Assembly: GCF_003426815.1 (NCBI RefSeq)
Contig: NZ_QKYK01000001.1
Coordinates: forward strand, 372,001-436,000
From: Desertimonas flava
GTDB taxonomy: Bacteria; Actinomycetota; Acidimicrobiia; Acidimicrobiales; Ilumatobacteraceae
Length of the DNA stretch: 64,000 nucleotides
Direction of reading: 5' to 3'
Shown here: piece by piece, positions 1-7,659 of the stretch
Layout: each line of letters opens with the position of its first letter
How positions within the stretch are numbered: the first letter of the stretch is position 1
Position numbers and translations under genes: made by a program
The notes under the pieces: generated by a model
Database searches by the model: none
Told to the model about the DNA's origin: nothing
Seen by the model: the letters and a program-made list of their open reading frames with translations, nothing else

Positions 1-1017
1 GAGCTCGTCTCCTGCGTGATGGCCGGCGACGAGGCGTCGTCGGCGGCGTGCGGACAGCAGCTCGGCAACGACATGTCGCTCACGGCGATCGCCGCCGGCA
101 TCAACCTCTTCAGCGGGCCGTTCTTCCAGGCGACGTCGGGTCAAGGCTGGACGGTCGTCGGCGCCGTCCCGCTGACCGCCGCCGACTTCGCCGCTCCCGG
201 CGTGGTCTTCTGGAACTCGGGCGTTCTGGGACAGATCGGCGCCGCCGCGGCGTACGTCACGCAGCTGCCCGACGTCGCGAGTGTCGCGGTCGTGTACGAC
301 GACAACCCTGCCGCCGCCGGTGCTGCCCAGCAGATCGTCGATGCGGCCGAAGCGGCCGGTCTCACGGTCACGTCCGTCCCTGTGCCGGTCGGCGCTGCCG
401 ACTTCACGGTTCCCATCACCGCTGCTGGCGCCGAAGGCGCCGACGTCTTCATGCTCATGGTCGACCAGCGCGGCTGCATCGCGGCGGCCGGCGCGATCAG
501 CCAGCTCGGGCTCGACAGCACCGTGGTCGGCACCGCCCCCTGCGCGGACGACTCGGTGATCGAGTCCGCCGGCGATCAGGTCGACGGCTGGTACTTCGCC
601 GACGGCGGCTCGAACGCCCGGCTCGGCAGCGGTGTCGACCCGGAGGTGGACGAGTACCTCGAGCAGTTCGCGACCCACGGCGAGGGTGCGCCGACGCAGT
701 CGTTCGCCTCGTACGGCTGGGGCACGATCCTCGCTCTCGCCGACGTGCTCGGCGGCCTCGGTGACGCGCTGGACCAGGAGTCCGTCAACGCTGCGGTGTC
801 GGCGTTCACCGGTCCGGTGCCGCTCGGTGCCCGCACCGTGTCGTGCCCGGGACCGGTCATCCCGGCCGTGTGCACCGGAGAGGGGCGCATCTTCCAGATC
901 GTCGGCGACGTGGTCGTCGATGCCAACAACGGCGAGGTCATCGACCCGACCGCTGCTCCGGCCGTCGCCTCGGCACCGGCGGGATCTGCTACTCCGGGCA
1001 CCACGGCTGACCAGTGA
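1..1017 (+). CDS. ABC transporter substrate-binding protein, branched-chain amino-acid type, 5' partial
   Basis: The frame is open from the window edge, so the start and signal peptide lie outside; 338 residues are visible. The alternating strand/helix pattern (VASVAVVYDD, then ITAAGAEGADVFMLMV) is that of Peripla_BP_6 / LivJ-like type I binding proteins, which capture amino acids, amides or related solutes outside the membrane for an ABC importer. Several cysteines (VSCVM, SAACGQ, RGCIA, APCADD, VSCPGP, AVCTGE) suggest disulfides, in keeping with an exported protein. The last 25 residues are Ala/Pro/Thr-rich and probably disordered. The stop overlaps the next start (GTGA). The ligand cannot be told. 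No permease or ATPase gene of the importer is visible; they may lie to the left. Confidence 0.85.
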   Translation, partial: ELVSCVMAGDEASSAACGQQLGNDMSLTAIAAGINLFSGPFFQATSGQGWTVVGAVPLTAADFAAPGVVFWNSGVLGQIGAAAAYVTQLPDVASVAVVYDDNPAAAGAAQQIVDAAEAAGLTVTSVPVPVGAADFTVPITAAGAEGADVFMLMVDQRGCIAAAGAISQLGLDSTVVGTAPCADDSVIESAGDQVDGWYFADGGSNARLGSGVDPEVDEYLEQFATHGEGAPTQSFASYGWGTILALADVLGGLGDALDQESVNAAVSAFTGPVPLGARTVSCPGPVIPAVCTGEGRIFQIVGDVVVDANNGEVIDPTAAPAVASAPAGSATPGTTADQ

Positions 1018-1631
1018 CACCGCAACGGCTCGACGACGGATCGATGGATGCCGTGACCGCCGGGTTGCCGGTTCTCCACGCGCTCCGGGTGAAGGGATTC
1101 GCCGGCGCCGGTGCGGTCGCCGAGGCGACGGGTCTCGACCTCGCTGTGGTCGAGACGCGGCTGGAGGCTGCCGTCGCCGCTGGGCAGGCGACCCGCCGCG
1201 ACGGGATGGTGAGCGGATGGCGGCTCACCGCCGACGGTCGCGAGGTGCACGCCGCCCTGCTCGCCGAGGAGCTGGCGGCGCTCGACGCCGCGGCGCTCGG
1301 CGCTGCGTACGAGGGGTTCGTCGCCCTCAACGAGCCGTTCAAGGTGCTGTGCACGCGCTGGCAGACCGATGGGCAGCCCCCGGCGTGCATCGGCGAGCTC
1401 GCCGTCATCCACGCATCGGCGCTGCGTGTCGTGGCCGCTGCTGCCGAGCCGGCGCCTCGGTTCGCCAGCTACGAGCAGCGGTTCGTTGCCGCGCTCGACC
1501 GCCTCCGAGCGGGCGACACGTCGGCGTTCACCGCACCGTTGACCGGGAGCTACCACGACGTCTGGATGGAGCTCCATCACGACCTGCTGCTGACGCTCGA
1601 CCGGCAACGAGACGCTGCCGACGGCGACTGA
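1014..1631 (+). CDS. Winged-helix regulator-like protein, function unknown
   Basis: A 205-residue protein whose GTG start overlaps the preceding stop; ATG at 1044 is an alternative start. Residues about 15-75 look like a winged helix: LHALRVKGFAGAGAVAEATG, then a recognition-helix-like VVETRLEAAVAAGQ and a wing ending GWRLTADGREVHAALL. The rest is helical, with VALNEPFKVLCTRWQ and a C-terminal SYHDVWMELHHDLLLTLDRQ. From memory similar proteins occur in actinobacteria as stand-alone or PPDK-associated regulators, but I cannot name the family with certainty. The overlap with the binding-protein gene suggests co-transcription. Confidence 0.75.
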   Translation: MTPQRLDDGSMDAVTAGLPVLHALRVKGFAGAGAVAEATGLDLAVVETRLEAAVAAGQATRRDGMVSGWRLTADGREVHAALLAEELAALDAAALGAAYEGFVALNEPFKVLCTRWQTDGQPPACIGELAVIHASALRVVAAAAEPAPRFASYEQRFVAALDRLRAGDTSAFTAPLTGSYHDVWMELHHDLLLTLDRQRDAADGD

Positions 1632-1671
1632 ACCGGGGTATCCCGATCAGACCCGAACGAGCCCGAGTTCC

Positions 1672-1677
1672 TACGAT
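1672..1677 (+). promoter_or_regulatory. -10 element of a leaderless promoter
   Basis: TACGAT, followed by 6 nt and then the GTG at 1684. This fits the actinobacterial leaderless layout, in which transcription starts at the start codon. It supports GTG 1684 over ATG 1762. No clear -35 is seen. Confidence 0.6.
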
Positions 1678-1683
1678 CGTCGG

Positions 1684-2763
1684 GTGCCTGACGCCTCCGA
1701 AGTCGCCCCCGCCGCTCCTGTCGACGTTCCTGTCGACGTTCCTGTCGACGTTCCTGTCGATATGGACCGCCTCGCCGCCTGGATGGACGAGCGGGGACTC
1801 GGGTCCGGTCCGCTCACTCACATCGAACTGCTCGCCGGAGGGACGCAGAACGTGCTCGTGCGGTTCACGCGCGACGGTCGCAGCTACGTGTTGCGCCACC
1901 CGCCGATCCACAAGCGCGACAACAGCGACGAGACGATGCGGCGCGAGGCCCGAGTGCTCGCCGCCCTGGCCGGCAGCGAGGTTCCCCACCCCGGGCTGAT
2001 CGCTGCTGAGCCGGGGCTCGACGTGCTCGGCTCGGCCTTCTACCTGATGGAGCCGATCGAGGGCGTCAACGTCACCGTCGAGATGCCCGAACCCCTCGCC
2101 TCGTCGGCCGAGCTGCAGCGGTCGATGGGCCTGTCCATGCCGGCGGCGATCGCCGCCCTCGGCACGGTCGACCCGGTCGCGGCCGGGCTCGCCGATCTCG
2201 GACGGTCGGAAGGGTGGCTCGAACGGCAGGTGCCGCGCTGGCGCAAGCAGCTCGACTCGTATGCCCAGTTCGAGGGCTACGGCGGGCCCGACATCCCCGG
2301 CGTCGATCAGGTGGCCGCGTGGCTCGAGGCGCACCGTCCGACCGAGATGCGCATCGGGATCATCCACGGCGACTTCCACTTCGCCAACGTCCTCATCGAT
2401 CCGGTCGCCGGTGTGGTGTCGGCGGTGGTCGACTGGGAGCTGGCGACGATCGGCCATCCGCTGCTCGATCTCGGGCATCTCCTGGCGACGTGGCCGGGCG
2501 CGAGCGCGGTCAACGTGACCCCGGTCGGCTCGAGCTACCTGCCCTCGACCGACGAGGTCATCGCCCGCTATGGGGAGCTGACCGGGTGGGACCTCGCCGA
2601 TCTGCCCTGGTTCCGCGTGCTCGCCTGCTACCGCCTCGGCATCATCCTCGAAGGCAGCAACGCCCGGGCCGACGCCGGTCTCGCGCCGCGCGAGATCGGC
2701 GACCGTCTCCACGAGCACACGGTCGGGTTGTTCGAGCAAGCCCTCCGGCTCGTCGGTGATTGA
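1684..2763 (+). CDS. Phosphotransferase (APH/choline-kinase fold), ACAD10/11-type
   Basis: A 359-residue protein with a protein-kinase-like fold. The nucleotide-binding end reads ELLAGGTQNVLVRF, followed by the lysine-region strand YVLRHPP. The catalytic loop is HGDFHFANVLID (Asp and Asn of Brenner's motif) and the metal motif is VVDWELATIGHPLLDLG. These features match the APH family phosphotransferases encoded beside acyl-CoA dehydrogenases and resembling the N-terminal half of ACAD10/11. They are thought to phosphorylate small hydroxylated substrates such as hydroxyacyl-CoA, which would fit the acyl-CoA dehydrogenase 24 bp downstream. The N-terminus carries four PVDV repeats that could be dispensable; starting at ATG 1762 would remove most of them. 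The exact substrate is unknown. Confidence 0.85.
   Translation: MPDASEVAPAAPVDVPVDVPVDVPVDMDRLAAWMDERGLGSGPLTHIELLAGGTQNVLVRFTRDGRSYVLRHPPIHKRDNSDETMRREARVLAALAGSEVPHPGLIAAEPGLDVLGSAFYLMEPIEGVNVTVEMPEPLASSAELQRSMGLSMPAAIAALGTVDPVAAGLADLGRSEGWLERQVPRWRKQLDSYAQFEGYGGPDIPGVDQVAAWLEAHRPTEMRIGIIHGDFHFANVLIDPVAGVVSAVVDWELATIGHPLLDLGHLLATWPGASAVNVTPVGSSYLPSTDEVIARYGELTGWDLADLPWFRVLACYRLGIILEGSNARADAGLAPREIGDRLHEHTVGLFEQALRLVGD
1717..1764 (+). repeat. 12-bp tandem repeat, four copies
   Basis: The unit CCTGTCGACGTT is repeated three times exactly, and a fourth copy diverges at its end. In frame it encodes Pro-Val-Asp-Val at the N-terminus of the APH-type kinase. A multiple of three keeps the frame, so copy number could vary without loss of function. 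Confidence 0.9.
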
Positions 2764-2774
2764 TACATCTGCAT

Positions 2775-2780
2775 TAATGT
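2775..2780 (+). promoter_or_regulatory. -10 element of a leaderless promoter
   Basis: TAATGT, 7 nt before ATG 2788 of the acyl-CoA dehydrogenase. There is no Shine-Dalgarno sequence between, which fits a leaderless message. Confidence 0.6.
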
Positions 2781-2787
2781 CGCCCGC

Positions 2788-4086
2788 ATGGCATGGGACT
2801 TCGAAACCGACCTTGAGTACCAGGCCCAGCTCGACTGGGCCGACCGCTTCGTGCGTGAGGAGGTCGAGCCGCTGAGTCACGTGCTCGGCGATCCCTACGA
2901 CAAGAGCGACAAGCGGGCGATGGCGATCGTCCGGCCGCTGCAGGAGCAGGTCCGCGAGCACGGCCTGTGGGCCTGCCACCTCGGGCCCGAGCTGGGCGGA
3001 CCCGGCTATGGCCAGGTGAAGCTCGCGCTCCTCAACGAGATCCTCGGCCGCGCCAGCTGGGCGCCGTCGGTGTTCGGCTGCCAGGCGCCGGACTCGGGCA
3101 ACGCCGAGATCCTCGCCCACTACGGCACGGACGAGCAGAAGGCCCGGTACCTCCAGCCGCTGCTCGACGGTGAGATCTCCTCGTGCTACTCGATGACCGA
3201 GCCGCACGCCGGCGCCGACCCGACGTTGTTCGTCACCCGCGCCGAACGCGATGGCGACCAGTGGGTGATCAACGGTGAGAAGTGGTTCTCGTCCAACGCC
3301 CGCTTCGCCAGCTTCTACATCGTGATGGCGGTGACGAACCCTGACGTCAGCGCCTACCAGGGCATGTCGATGTTCATCGTCCCCGCCGAGACGCCGGGTG
3401 TGGAGATCGTGCGCAACGTCGGGCTCGGCACCGAGCCCGAGGAGGAGGGCTCGCACGGCTACGTGCGCTACAACGACGTGCGCGTGCCGGCCGATCACGT
3501 CCTCGGCGGGGAGGGGCAGGCATTCGTCATCGCCCAGACCCGTCTCGGTGGCGGGCGCATCCACCACGCCATGCGGACGATCGCCATGACCAAGCAGGCC
3601 TTCGACATGATGTGCCAGCGCGCCGTATCCCGCCAGACCCGCACCGGTCCACTGGCCTCGCTGCAGATGACGCAGGAGAAGGTCGCCGACAGCTGGATCG
3701 AGATCGAGCAGTTCCGCCTCCTCGTGCTGCGCACGGCGTGGCTGATCGACAAGTACCAGGATTACCGGCGGGTTCGTGGCGACATCTCGGCGGTCAAGGT
3801 GGCGATGGCCAAGGTGGCCCACGACGTGGTGCTACGGGCGATGCACCTCCACGGCTCGATCGGCCTGTCGAACGAGATGCCGTTCTCGCGGATGATGGTG
3901 ACGGCCGAGATGCTCGCCCTCGCCGACGGACCGACCGAGGTGCACAAGGTGACGCTCGCCCGCCAGATCCTCAAGCAGTACACGCCGTCGGAGGACCTCT
4001 TCCCCGAGTACCACCTACTGCGGCGCCGTGAGGCTGCCCAGGCGAAGTTCGCCGAGCTGCTCGAGCACGAGGTGGCGCAGTACTGA
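2788..4086 (+). CDS. Acyl-CoA dehydrogenase
   Basis: A 432-residue flavoprotein of the acyl-CoA dehydrogenase family, catalysing alpha,beta-dehydrogenation of an acyl-CoA with FAD and passing electrons to ETF. Seen in order: an N-terminal helical domain; the flavin/substrate segment SCYSMTEPHAGADPT; the beta domain with WVINGEKWFSSNARFA; and the C-terminal helical domain with LHGSIGLSNEMPFSRM and LADGPTEVHKVTLARQ, where the catalytic base region lies. It is longer than the roughly 380-residue short-chain enzymes and resembles ACAD10/11-type partners of the upstream kinase. It overlaps the SDR gene by one base (TGATG), so the two are probably translated together. The acyl chain specificity is unknown. 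Confidence 0.92.
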   Translation: MAWDFETDLEYQAQLDWADRFVREEVEPLSHVLGDPYDKSDKRAMAIVRPLQEQVREHGLWACHLGPELGGPGYGQVKLALLNEILGRASWAPSVFGCQAPDSGNAEILAHYGTDEQKARYLQPLLDGEISSCYSMTEPHAGADPTLFVTRAERDGDQWVINGEKWFSSNARFASFYIVMAVTNPDVSAYQGMSMFIVPAETPGVEIVRNVGLGTEPEEEGSHGYVRYNDVRVPADHVLGGEGQAFVIAQTRLGGGRIHHAMRTIAMTKQAFDMMCQRAVSRQTRTGPLASLQMTQEKVADSWIEIEQFRLLVLRTAWLIDKYQDYRRVRGDISAVKVAMAKVAHDVVLRAMHLHGSIGLSNEMPFSRMMVTAEMLALADGPTEVHKVTLARQILKQYTPSEDLFPEYHLLRRREAAQAKFAELLEHEVAQY

Positions 4087-4871
4087 TGAGCGCGTACACG
4101 GACGCCGCCTACGACCTGACGGGCCAGGTCGCCGTCGTCACCGGCGGCTCACGCGGTCTCGGCCGCGAGATGTGCCTGGAGTTCGCCCGGCACGGCGCCA
4201 GCGTGGTGATCGCCAGCCGGAAGATCGACTCCTGTGAGGCGCTCGCCGCCGAGGTCGCCGCCGACGAGTCGATTCCCGCTGGAGTCGAGACCCTCCCCAT
4301 CGCCTGCCACGTCGGGCGCTGGGACGACTGCAACGCGCTCGTCGCGGCGACGCTCGAGCGATTCGGCCGGCTCGACGTGCTGGTGAACAACGCCGGCATG
4401 TCGCCGCTCTACCCATCGCTCGGAGCGATCAGCGAAGACCTGTACGACAAGGTGTTCGACGTCAACCTCAAGGGACCGTTCCGGCTGTCGGCGCTCGCCG
4501 CCGAGCACATGCAGGCCAACGGCGGCGGCCGCATCATCAACGTGAGCAGCATCGCCGCCAAGCAGCCCTCGGACCGAGAGGTGCCCTACGCCATGGCCAA
4601 GGCCGGCCTCAACGCCCTCACCGTCGCCCTCGCCCACATGTTCGGGCCCACGGTGCGGGTCAACGGCATCATGCCCGGCGCGTTCCTCACCGACATCTCC
4701 AAGGCGTGGGATCTCGCGGCGTTCAACGAGCGGGCCAAGGAGTTCCCGCTGCAGCGGGGCGGCGAGCCCCACGAGATCATCGGTGCGGCGCTGTACCTGG
4801 CCACCAACGCGTCGAGCTACACGACCGGTTCCGTCCTCAAGGTGGACGGCGGGGTGGTGTGGTCGCCGTAG
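4086..4871 (+). CDS. Short-chain dehydrogenase/reductase
   Basis: A 261-residue classical SDR. The NAD(P)-binding motif is VTGGSRGLGREM near residue 20, then NNAG near residue 103, a catalytic serine in INVSSIAAKQ, and the YAMAK Tyr/Lys pair. The C-terminus ends LKVDGGVVWSP, the usual substrate-loop and tail form. The start overlaps the dehydrogenase stop, which argues for one operon with the kinase and the acyl-CoA dehydrogenase. A role as 3-hydroxyacyl-CoA or alcohol dehydrogenase in the same degradation route is inferred from context only. The stop is followed at once by a 27-bp tandem repeat array. Confidence 0.9.
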   Translation: MSAYTDAAYDLTGQVAVVTGGSRGLGREMCLEFARHGASVVIASRKIDSCEALAAEVAADESIPAGVETLPIACHVGRWDDCNALVAATLERFGRLDVLVNNAGMSPLYPSLGAISEDLYDKVFDVNLKGPFRLSALAAEHMQANGGGRIINVSSIAAKQPSDREVPYAMAKAGLNALTVALAHMFGPTVRVNGIMPGAFLTDISKAWDLAAFNERAKEFPLQRGGEPHEIIGAALYLATNASSYTTGSVLKVDGGVVWSP

Positions 4872-4960
4872 GCGATCGGGGCAGGCGCGTCGCCGTAGGC
4901 GATCGGGGCAGGCGCGTCGCCGTAGGCGATCGGGGCAAGCGCGTCGCCGTGGGCGACGCG
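4862..4960 (+). repeat. 27-bp tandem repeat array between SDR and TetR genes
   Basis: Three adjacent 27-bp units (4862-4888, 4889-4915, 4916-4942) plus a partial fourth. Units 1 and 2 are identical; unit 3 differs by one base. Each unit begins GTCGCCGTAGGCGATCGGGG. The first unit overlaps the SDR stop and the partial unit runs into the likely TetR start. If the TetR gene began at GTG 4859 instead, the array would encode repeated VAVGDRG(R/K)R. Confidence 0.9.
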
Positions 4961-5581
4961 ACTCGGGAGCGGCTGCTCCGCACCGCGGAGCGGCTGCTCG
5001 CCGAACACGGGATCGACGGTGTGAGCCTGCGGGAGATCACACGCGAGTCGGGCGCCCGCAACGTGCGGGCGATCCAGTACCACTTCTCCGACCGGGACGG
5101 CCTCATCCGGGCCGTGCTCGGCCGGCACGCGCCCGACGTCGACATCGCACGCGACGAACTGCTCGATCGCTGGGAGGCCGACGGGGCCGACGGACTGCGC
5201 GGTCTCGCCGGCGCCCTCGTCCGTCCATGGGCGGCCAAGCTCACCGATCCCGACGGCGGCCCGGAGTACCTCCAGATCTATGGCGACGCGCTGACACGAC
5301 CGGACCCGCTGTTCGATCTGGCGCAGATCGGGGAGCCCGGTACGTCGCTCCATCGGTGGCGCATGTTGATCGAGCCCATGCTCGACGCCGACGCGATCCG
5401 CCTCCACCGGAGGTTCATGGCGATCCTGCACACGATCACGGAGCTGGCCCGACGCGCCCGCGCCGAACGCGAGGGCGATCATCGCCTGTTCGTCAGCTCG
5501 CTCGTGGACAACGTCACGGCGATCCTCGCCGCGCCTCCCTCGGACGAGACCCGCTCCCTCCTCCGCCACCGCCGTCGCTGA
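4949..5581 (+). CDS. TetR-family transcriptional regulator
   Basis: From GTG 4949 the protein has 210 residues, typical for TetR. The N-terminal helix-turn-helix is TRERLLRTAERLLAEHG followed by VSLREITRESGA and the conserved IQYHFSDRDGLI. The C-terminal ligand domain is helical and not assignable. An in-frame GTG at 4859 would add 30 residues made entirely of the tandem repeat, so the shorter start is preferred because it gives the usual TetR N-terminus. The position right behind the acyl-CoA genes suggests a local repressor responding to an acyl-CoA or its precursor; this is inference. Confidence 0.85.
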   Translation: MGDATRERLLRTAERLLAEHGIDGVSLREITRESGARNVRAIQYHFSDRDGLIRAVLGRHAPDVDIARDELLDRWEADGADGLRGLAGALVRPWAAKLTDPDGGPEYLQIYGDALTRPDPLFDLAQIGEPGTSLHRWRMLIEPMLDADAIRLHRRFMAILHTITELARRARAEREGDHRLFVSSLVDNVTAILAAPPSDETRSLLRHRRR

Positions 5582-5610
5582 CCTCGCCTCGCGCGGTGAG
5601 AGTGCCTGGG

Positions 5611-5747
5611 AGGTGAGCGGAAAGGGCGTGCGAGCCGGAGGTCCGTCCGCTGGTCGCCGTCCCAACCGGAGGGTAAATACCGGACGCTTCGGTGGGGTAT
5701 TTACCCTCCCGTTCGTACCTGTCGGTGTCCCCGCGGCGAGAGAGTGC
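5611..5747. repeat. Dispersed ~135-bp repeat with perfect hairpin, copy 1
   Basis: Nearly identical to 34144-34278. The core is a perfect inverted repeat with 14-bp arms at 5668-5681 (GGAGGGTAAATACC) and 5696-5709, with a 14-nt loop. The A/T-rich arms stand out in GC-rich surroundings. It fills the 348-bp gap 5582-5929 between the convergent TetR and phosphatase genes. Apart from this element I see nothing in that gap. The hairpin could act as a bidirectional terminator, but it lacks a U-tract. Confidence 0.85.
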
Positions 5748-5929
5748 CCGGGAGTACGCGGATCGTGACCATCCACCGGCCGTGCGTATGGCCCGTGCTC
5801 TTGTGACAGGAGACGACCATCTACCCGACGGGGGAGGTCACCGACATGATCCACATCACCCACCGCCTCACGACAACCAGATGCCCTACCCACTCACCCC
5901 TGGCACATCCCGTCAGGTCGCGGTCGTGG

Positions 5930-6718
5930 TCAGATCAGCAGCGAGCGCAGGGCGGCGATGCGGTCGTCGTCGACGCCGATCGACGACGCGTATCCGGCGG
6001 CGCCTCCCCACTCGGCGTCGAGGCGGCCGAGGAAGTGGCGCATCGTGCCCGCCTTGGCCTGGAAGCTGAACACCGGAAGCTGCTTGGCCAGCTCGTCGAA
6101 GCTGGCGGCTCCGGTGAGGCGCAGGACGATGGCCGGGACGCGCTCCTCGGTGAGGGCGTAGTCGGCGATGATCTCTTCGCGGTCGGCGCCGGCCAGATCG
6201 AGCAGCAGCGCAGCCAGGACACCCGTGCGGTCCTTGCCGGCCGAGCAGTGGAACAGGCCCGGTACGCCGTCGACGTCGGCGAGCGCGGTGAGCGCCGACC
6301 GGAACGCTGGCGCCCCGAGCTCGAGGAGCTCCACGTACCCGTCGCCCATGATCACGTCGGTGTCGTCGCCGCGCTCGAACGCCGCACTGCGGGCGTCCCG
6401 CCGGTGGGAGAGGGCCTCGGCCGGGATCACCTCGACCTCGGTGTACGACAGCGCCGTGAGCGTGCCGAGCGGGCCGCGACCGCGTTCGGCCCGCTCTGTG
6501 GACGAGCGCAGGTCGATCACGTGGCGCAGGCCGAACGTGCTGGCGAGCAACTCGACGTCGATCGGGGTGAGCGCGTCGAGTGCGTCGGCCCGAAGGAGGC
6601 GGCCATGGCGAGTGACGCCGCCGCCGGTGAGGCCGATGCCGCCGAGGTCGCGCACGTTGTGAGCGCCCTCCATGGCCAGCCAACGGGACGCGGTCGCCTG
6701 ATCGGTCAGCTCGGTCAT
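5930..6718 (-). CDS. Tyrosine/serine protein phosphatase (MptpB-like)
   Basis: A 262-residue member of the Tyr_phosphatase3 / PtpB family. It starts with the characteristic NVRDLGGIGL segment and has the P-loop FHCSAGKDRTGVLA with the catalytic Cys and Arg, plus a preceding HVIDLRSSTERAE. Such enzymes hydrolyse phosphotyrosine, phosphoserine or phosphoinositides. The ATG is chosen because TACGGT lies 7 nt upstream with no leader. A longer frame running upstream to 7066 is an antisense shadow over the enoyl-CoA hydratase gene. The substrate is unknown. Confidence 0.9.
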   Translation of the reverse strand: MTELTDQATASRWLAMEGAHNVRDLGGIGLTGGGVTRHGRLLRADALDALTPIDVELLASTFGLRHVIDLRSSTERAERGRGPLGTLTALSYTEVEVIPAEALSHRRDARSAAFERGDDTDVIMGDGYVELLELGAPAFRSALTALADVDGVPGLFHCSAGKDRTGVLAALLLDLAGADREEIIADYALTEERVPAIVLRLTGAASFDELAKQLPVFSFQAKAGTMRHFLGRLDAEWGGAAGYASSIGVDDDRIAALRSLLI

Positions 6719-6725
6719 GCCCGTG

Positions 6726-6731
6726 ACCGTA
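6726..6731 (-). promoter_or_regulatory. -10 element of a leaderless promoter
   Basis: TACGGT read on the minus strand, 7 nt before the ATG of the phosphatase gene. Confidence 0.55.
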
Positions 6732-6768
6732 CAGGGATGATTCCCGCCGGCGCTCGCCGGAGAGCGCC

Positions 6769-7578
6769 TCAGAGCCGTTGTGACAGCTCGCCGACGAGGT
6801 TGCCGAGCCGGCGCTCGCCATCGGGGGTCTGGCCGCCCTGGTCGAGGAACGCCTGCATCGCCCGGCGGGACTCGGGCCGGGGCAGGAGTTCGCCGAAACG
6901 CTGGGTCTCGCGGGCGACGTGCTCGGCGACTTGGATGTCGGCGTCGCGAACCGAGGCCTTGGCTGCGGCGACCGCGGCGTCCGGGAATCCGGCGATGCGC
7001 TCGGCGAGGGCGGTGACGAACCCGGTCAACTCGCCCGACGGGAGGAGCCGGTTCACCAGACCCCACCGTTCCGCTGTGACGGCGTCAACGTCCACGCAGC
7101 CGAGGACCATCTCCATTGCCCGGGCCGAGCCGATCAGCCGGGGGAGCCGCGCCGTGCCGCCGCCACCCGGCAGGATCCCGATGGCCACCTCCGGCTGGTT
7201 GAACACGGCGTCGGGTCCGGCGAAACGCATGTCGCAGGCGAGGGCGATCTCCGAGCCGCCTCCGCCGACGCGCCCGTCGAGCTCGGCGATCGTCACTTTC
7301 GGCATCGTGCGGAGCTGCTCGCACAGCCGGTCGAACGCACTGAGTGTGGCGGGCGCCTCCGGCAACGGCTCCATAGCGAGGATCGCCTCGACGTCGTAGT
7401 GGGCGGCGAACCACTCCGGATTGGCGGAGGACAGCACGATCGCTCGGACGGCGGGATCGGCCTCCGCGGCGCGGACGGCGTCACGAAGGGCGACGAAGAC
7501 GTCGACCGTGATGAGGTTGATCGGCGGATGGTCGATGACGATGCGGGCGACGCCGCGCTCGGCGAGCAGTCGGATCAT
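6769..7578 (-). CDS. Enoyl-CoA hydratase/isomerase family protein
   Basis: A 269-residue crotonase-fold protein. Both catalytic glutamate positions of enoyl-CoA hydratase are present, in GGGGSEIALACDMRF and FNQPEVAIGILPGGGGTARL, with the oxyanion-hole glycines. The usual AD(I/L) loop before the active site is replaced by FAAHYDVEAI, so the substrate may differ from straight-chain enoyl-CoA. The C-terminal helical region lacks the common PxAAA start (GFPDAAVAAAKASV). The start is supported by TAGGGT 6 nt upstream. It may be transcribed together with, but is separate from, the phosphatase 50 bp downstream. Confidence 0.9.
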   Translation of the reverse strand: MIRLLAERGVARIVIDHPPINLITVDVFVALRDAVRAAEADPAVRAIVLSSANPEWFAAHYDVEAILAMEPLPEAPATLSAFDRLCEQLRTMPKVTIAELDGRVGGGGSEIALACDMRFAGPDAVFNQPEVAIGILPGGGGTARLPRLIGSARAMEMVLGCVDVDAVTAERWGLVNRLLPSGELTGFVTALAERIAGFPDAAVAAAKASVRDADIQVAEHVARETQRFGELLPRPESRRAMQAFLDQGGQTPDGERRLGNLVGELSQRL

Positions 7579-7584
7579 CCGAGC

Positions 7585-7590
7585 ACCCTA
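7585..7590 (-). promoter_or_regulatory. -10 element of a leaderless promoter
   Basis: TAGGGT on the minus strand, 6 nt before the ATG of the enoyl-CoA hydratase gene. Confidence 0.6.
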
Positions 7591-7646
7591 TGACCGCGCG
7601 ATCGGCGACGCCGGACCCGGCAGCTGACCCCGAGCCAGGGGATGGC

Positions 7647-7652
7647 TAGCGT
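7647..7652 (+). promoter_or_regulatory. -10 element of a leaderless promoter
   Basis: TAGCGT, 7 nt before ATG 7660. It supports that start over the in-frame ATG at 7642, which lies upstream of the element. Confidence 0.55.
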
Positions 7653-7659
7653 TGCGCCG

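Noticed and set aside
1528-3822. A 764-codon open frame on the minus strand
   Set aside because: It lies antisense to the kinase and acyl-CoA dehydrogenase genes, has no domain and is rich in Arg/His/Asp as expected for a shadow of a GC-rich gene.
4706-4948. Longer N-terminus for the TetR gene
   Set aside because: The upstream part is a shadow of the SDR gene followed by the tandem repeat; the TetR fold begins at 4949.
4862-4960. CRISPR array
   Set aside because: The units are directly adjacent without spacers.
5668-5709. Simple intrinsic terminator
   Set aside because: There is no U-tract, and conservation of 135 bp in two places shows a larger element, though some termination activity remains possible.
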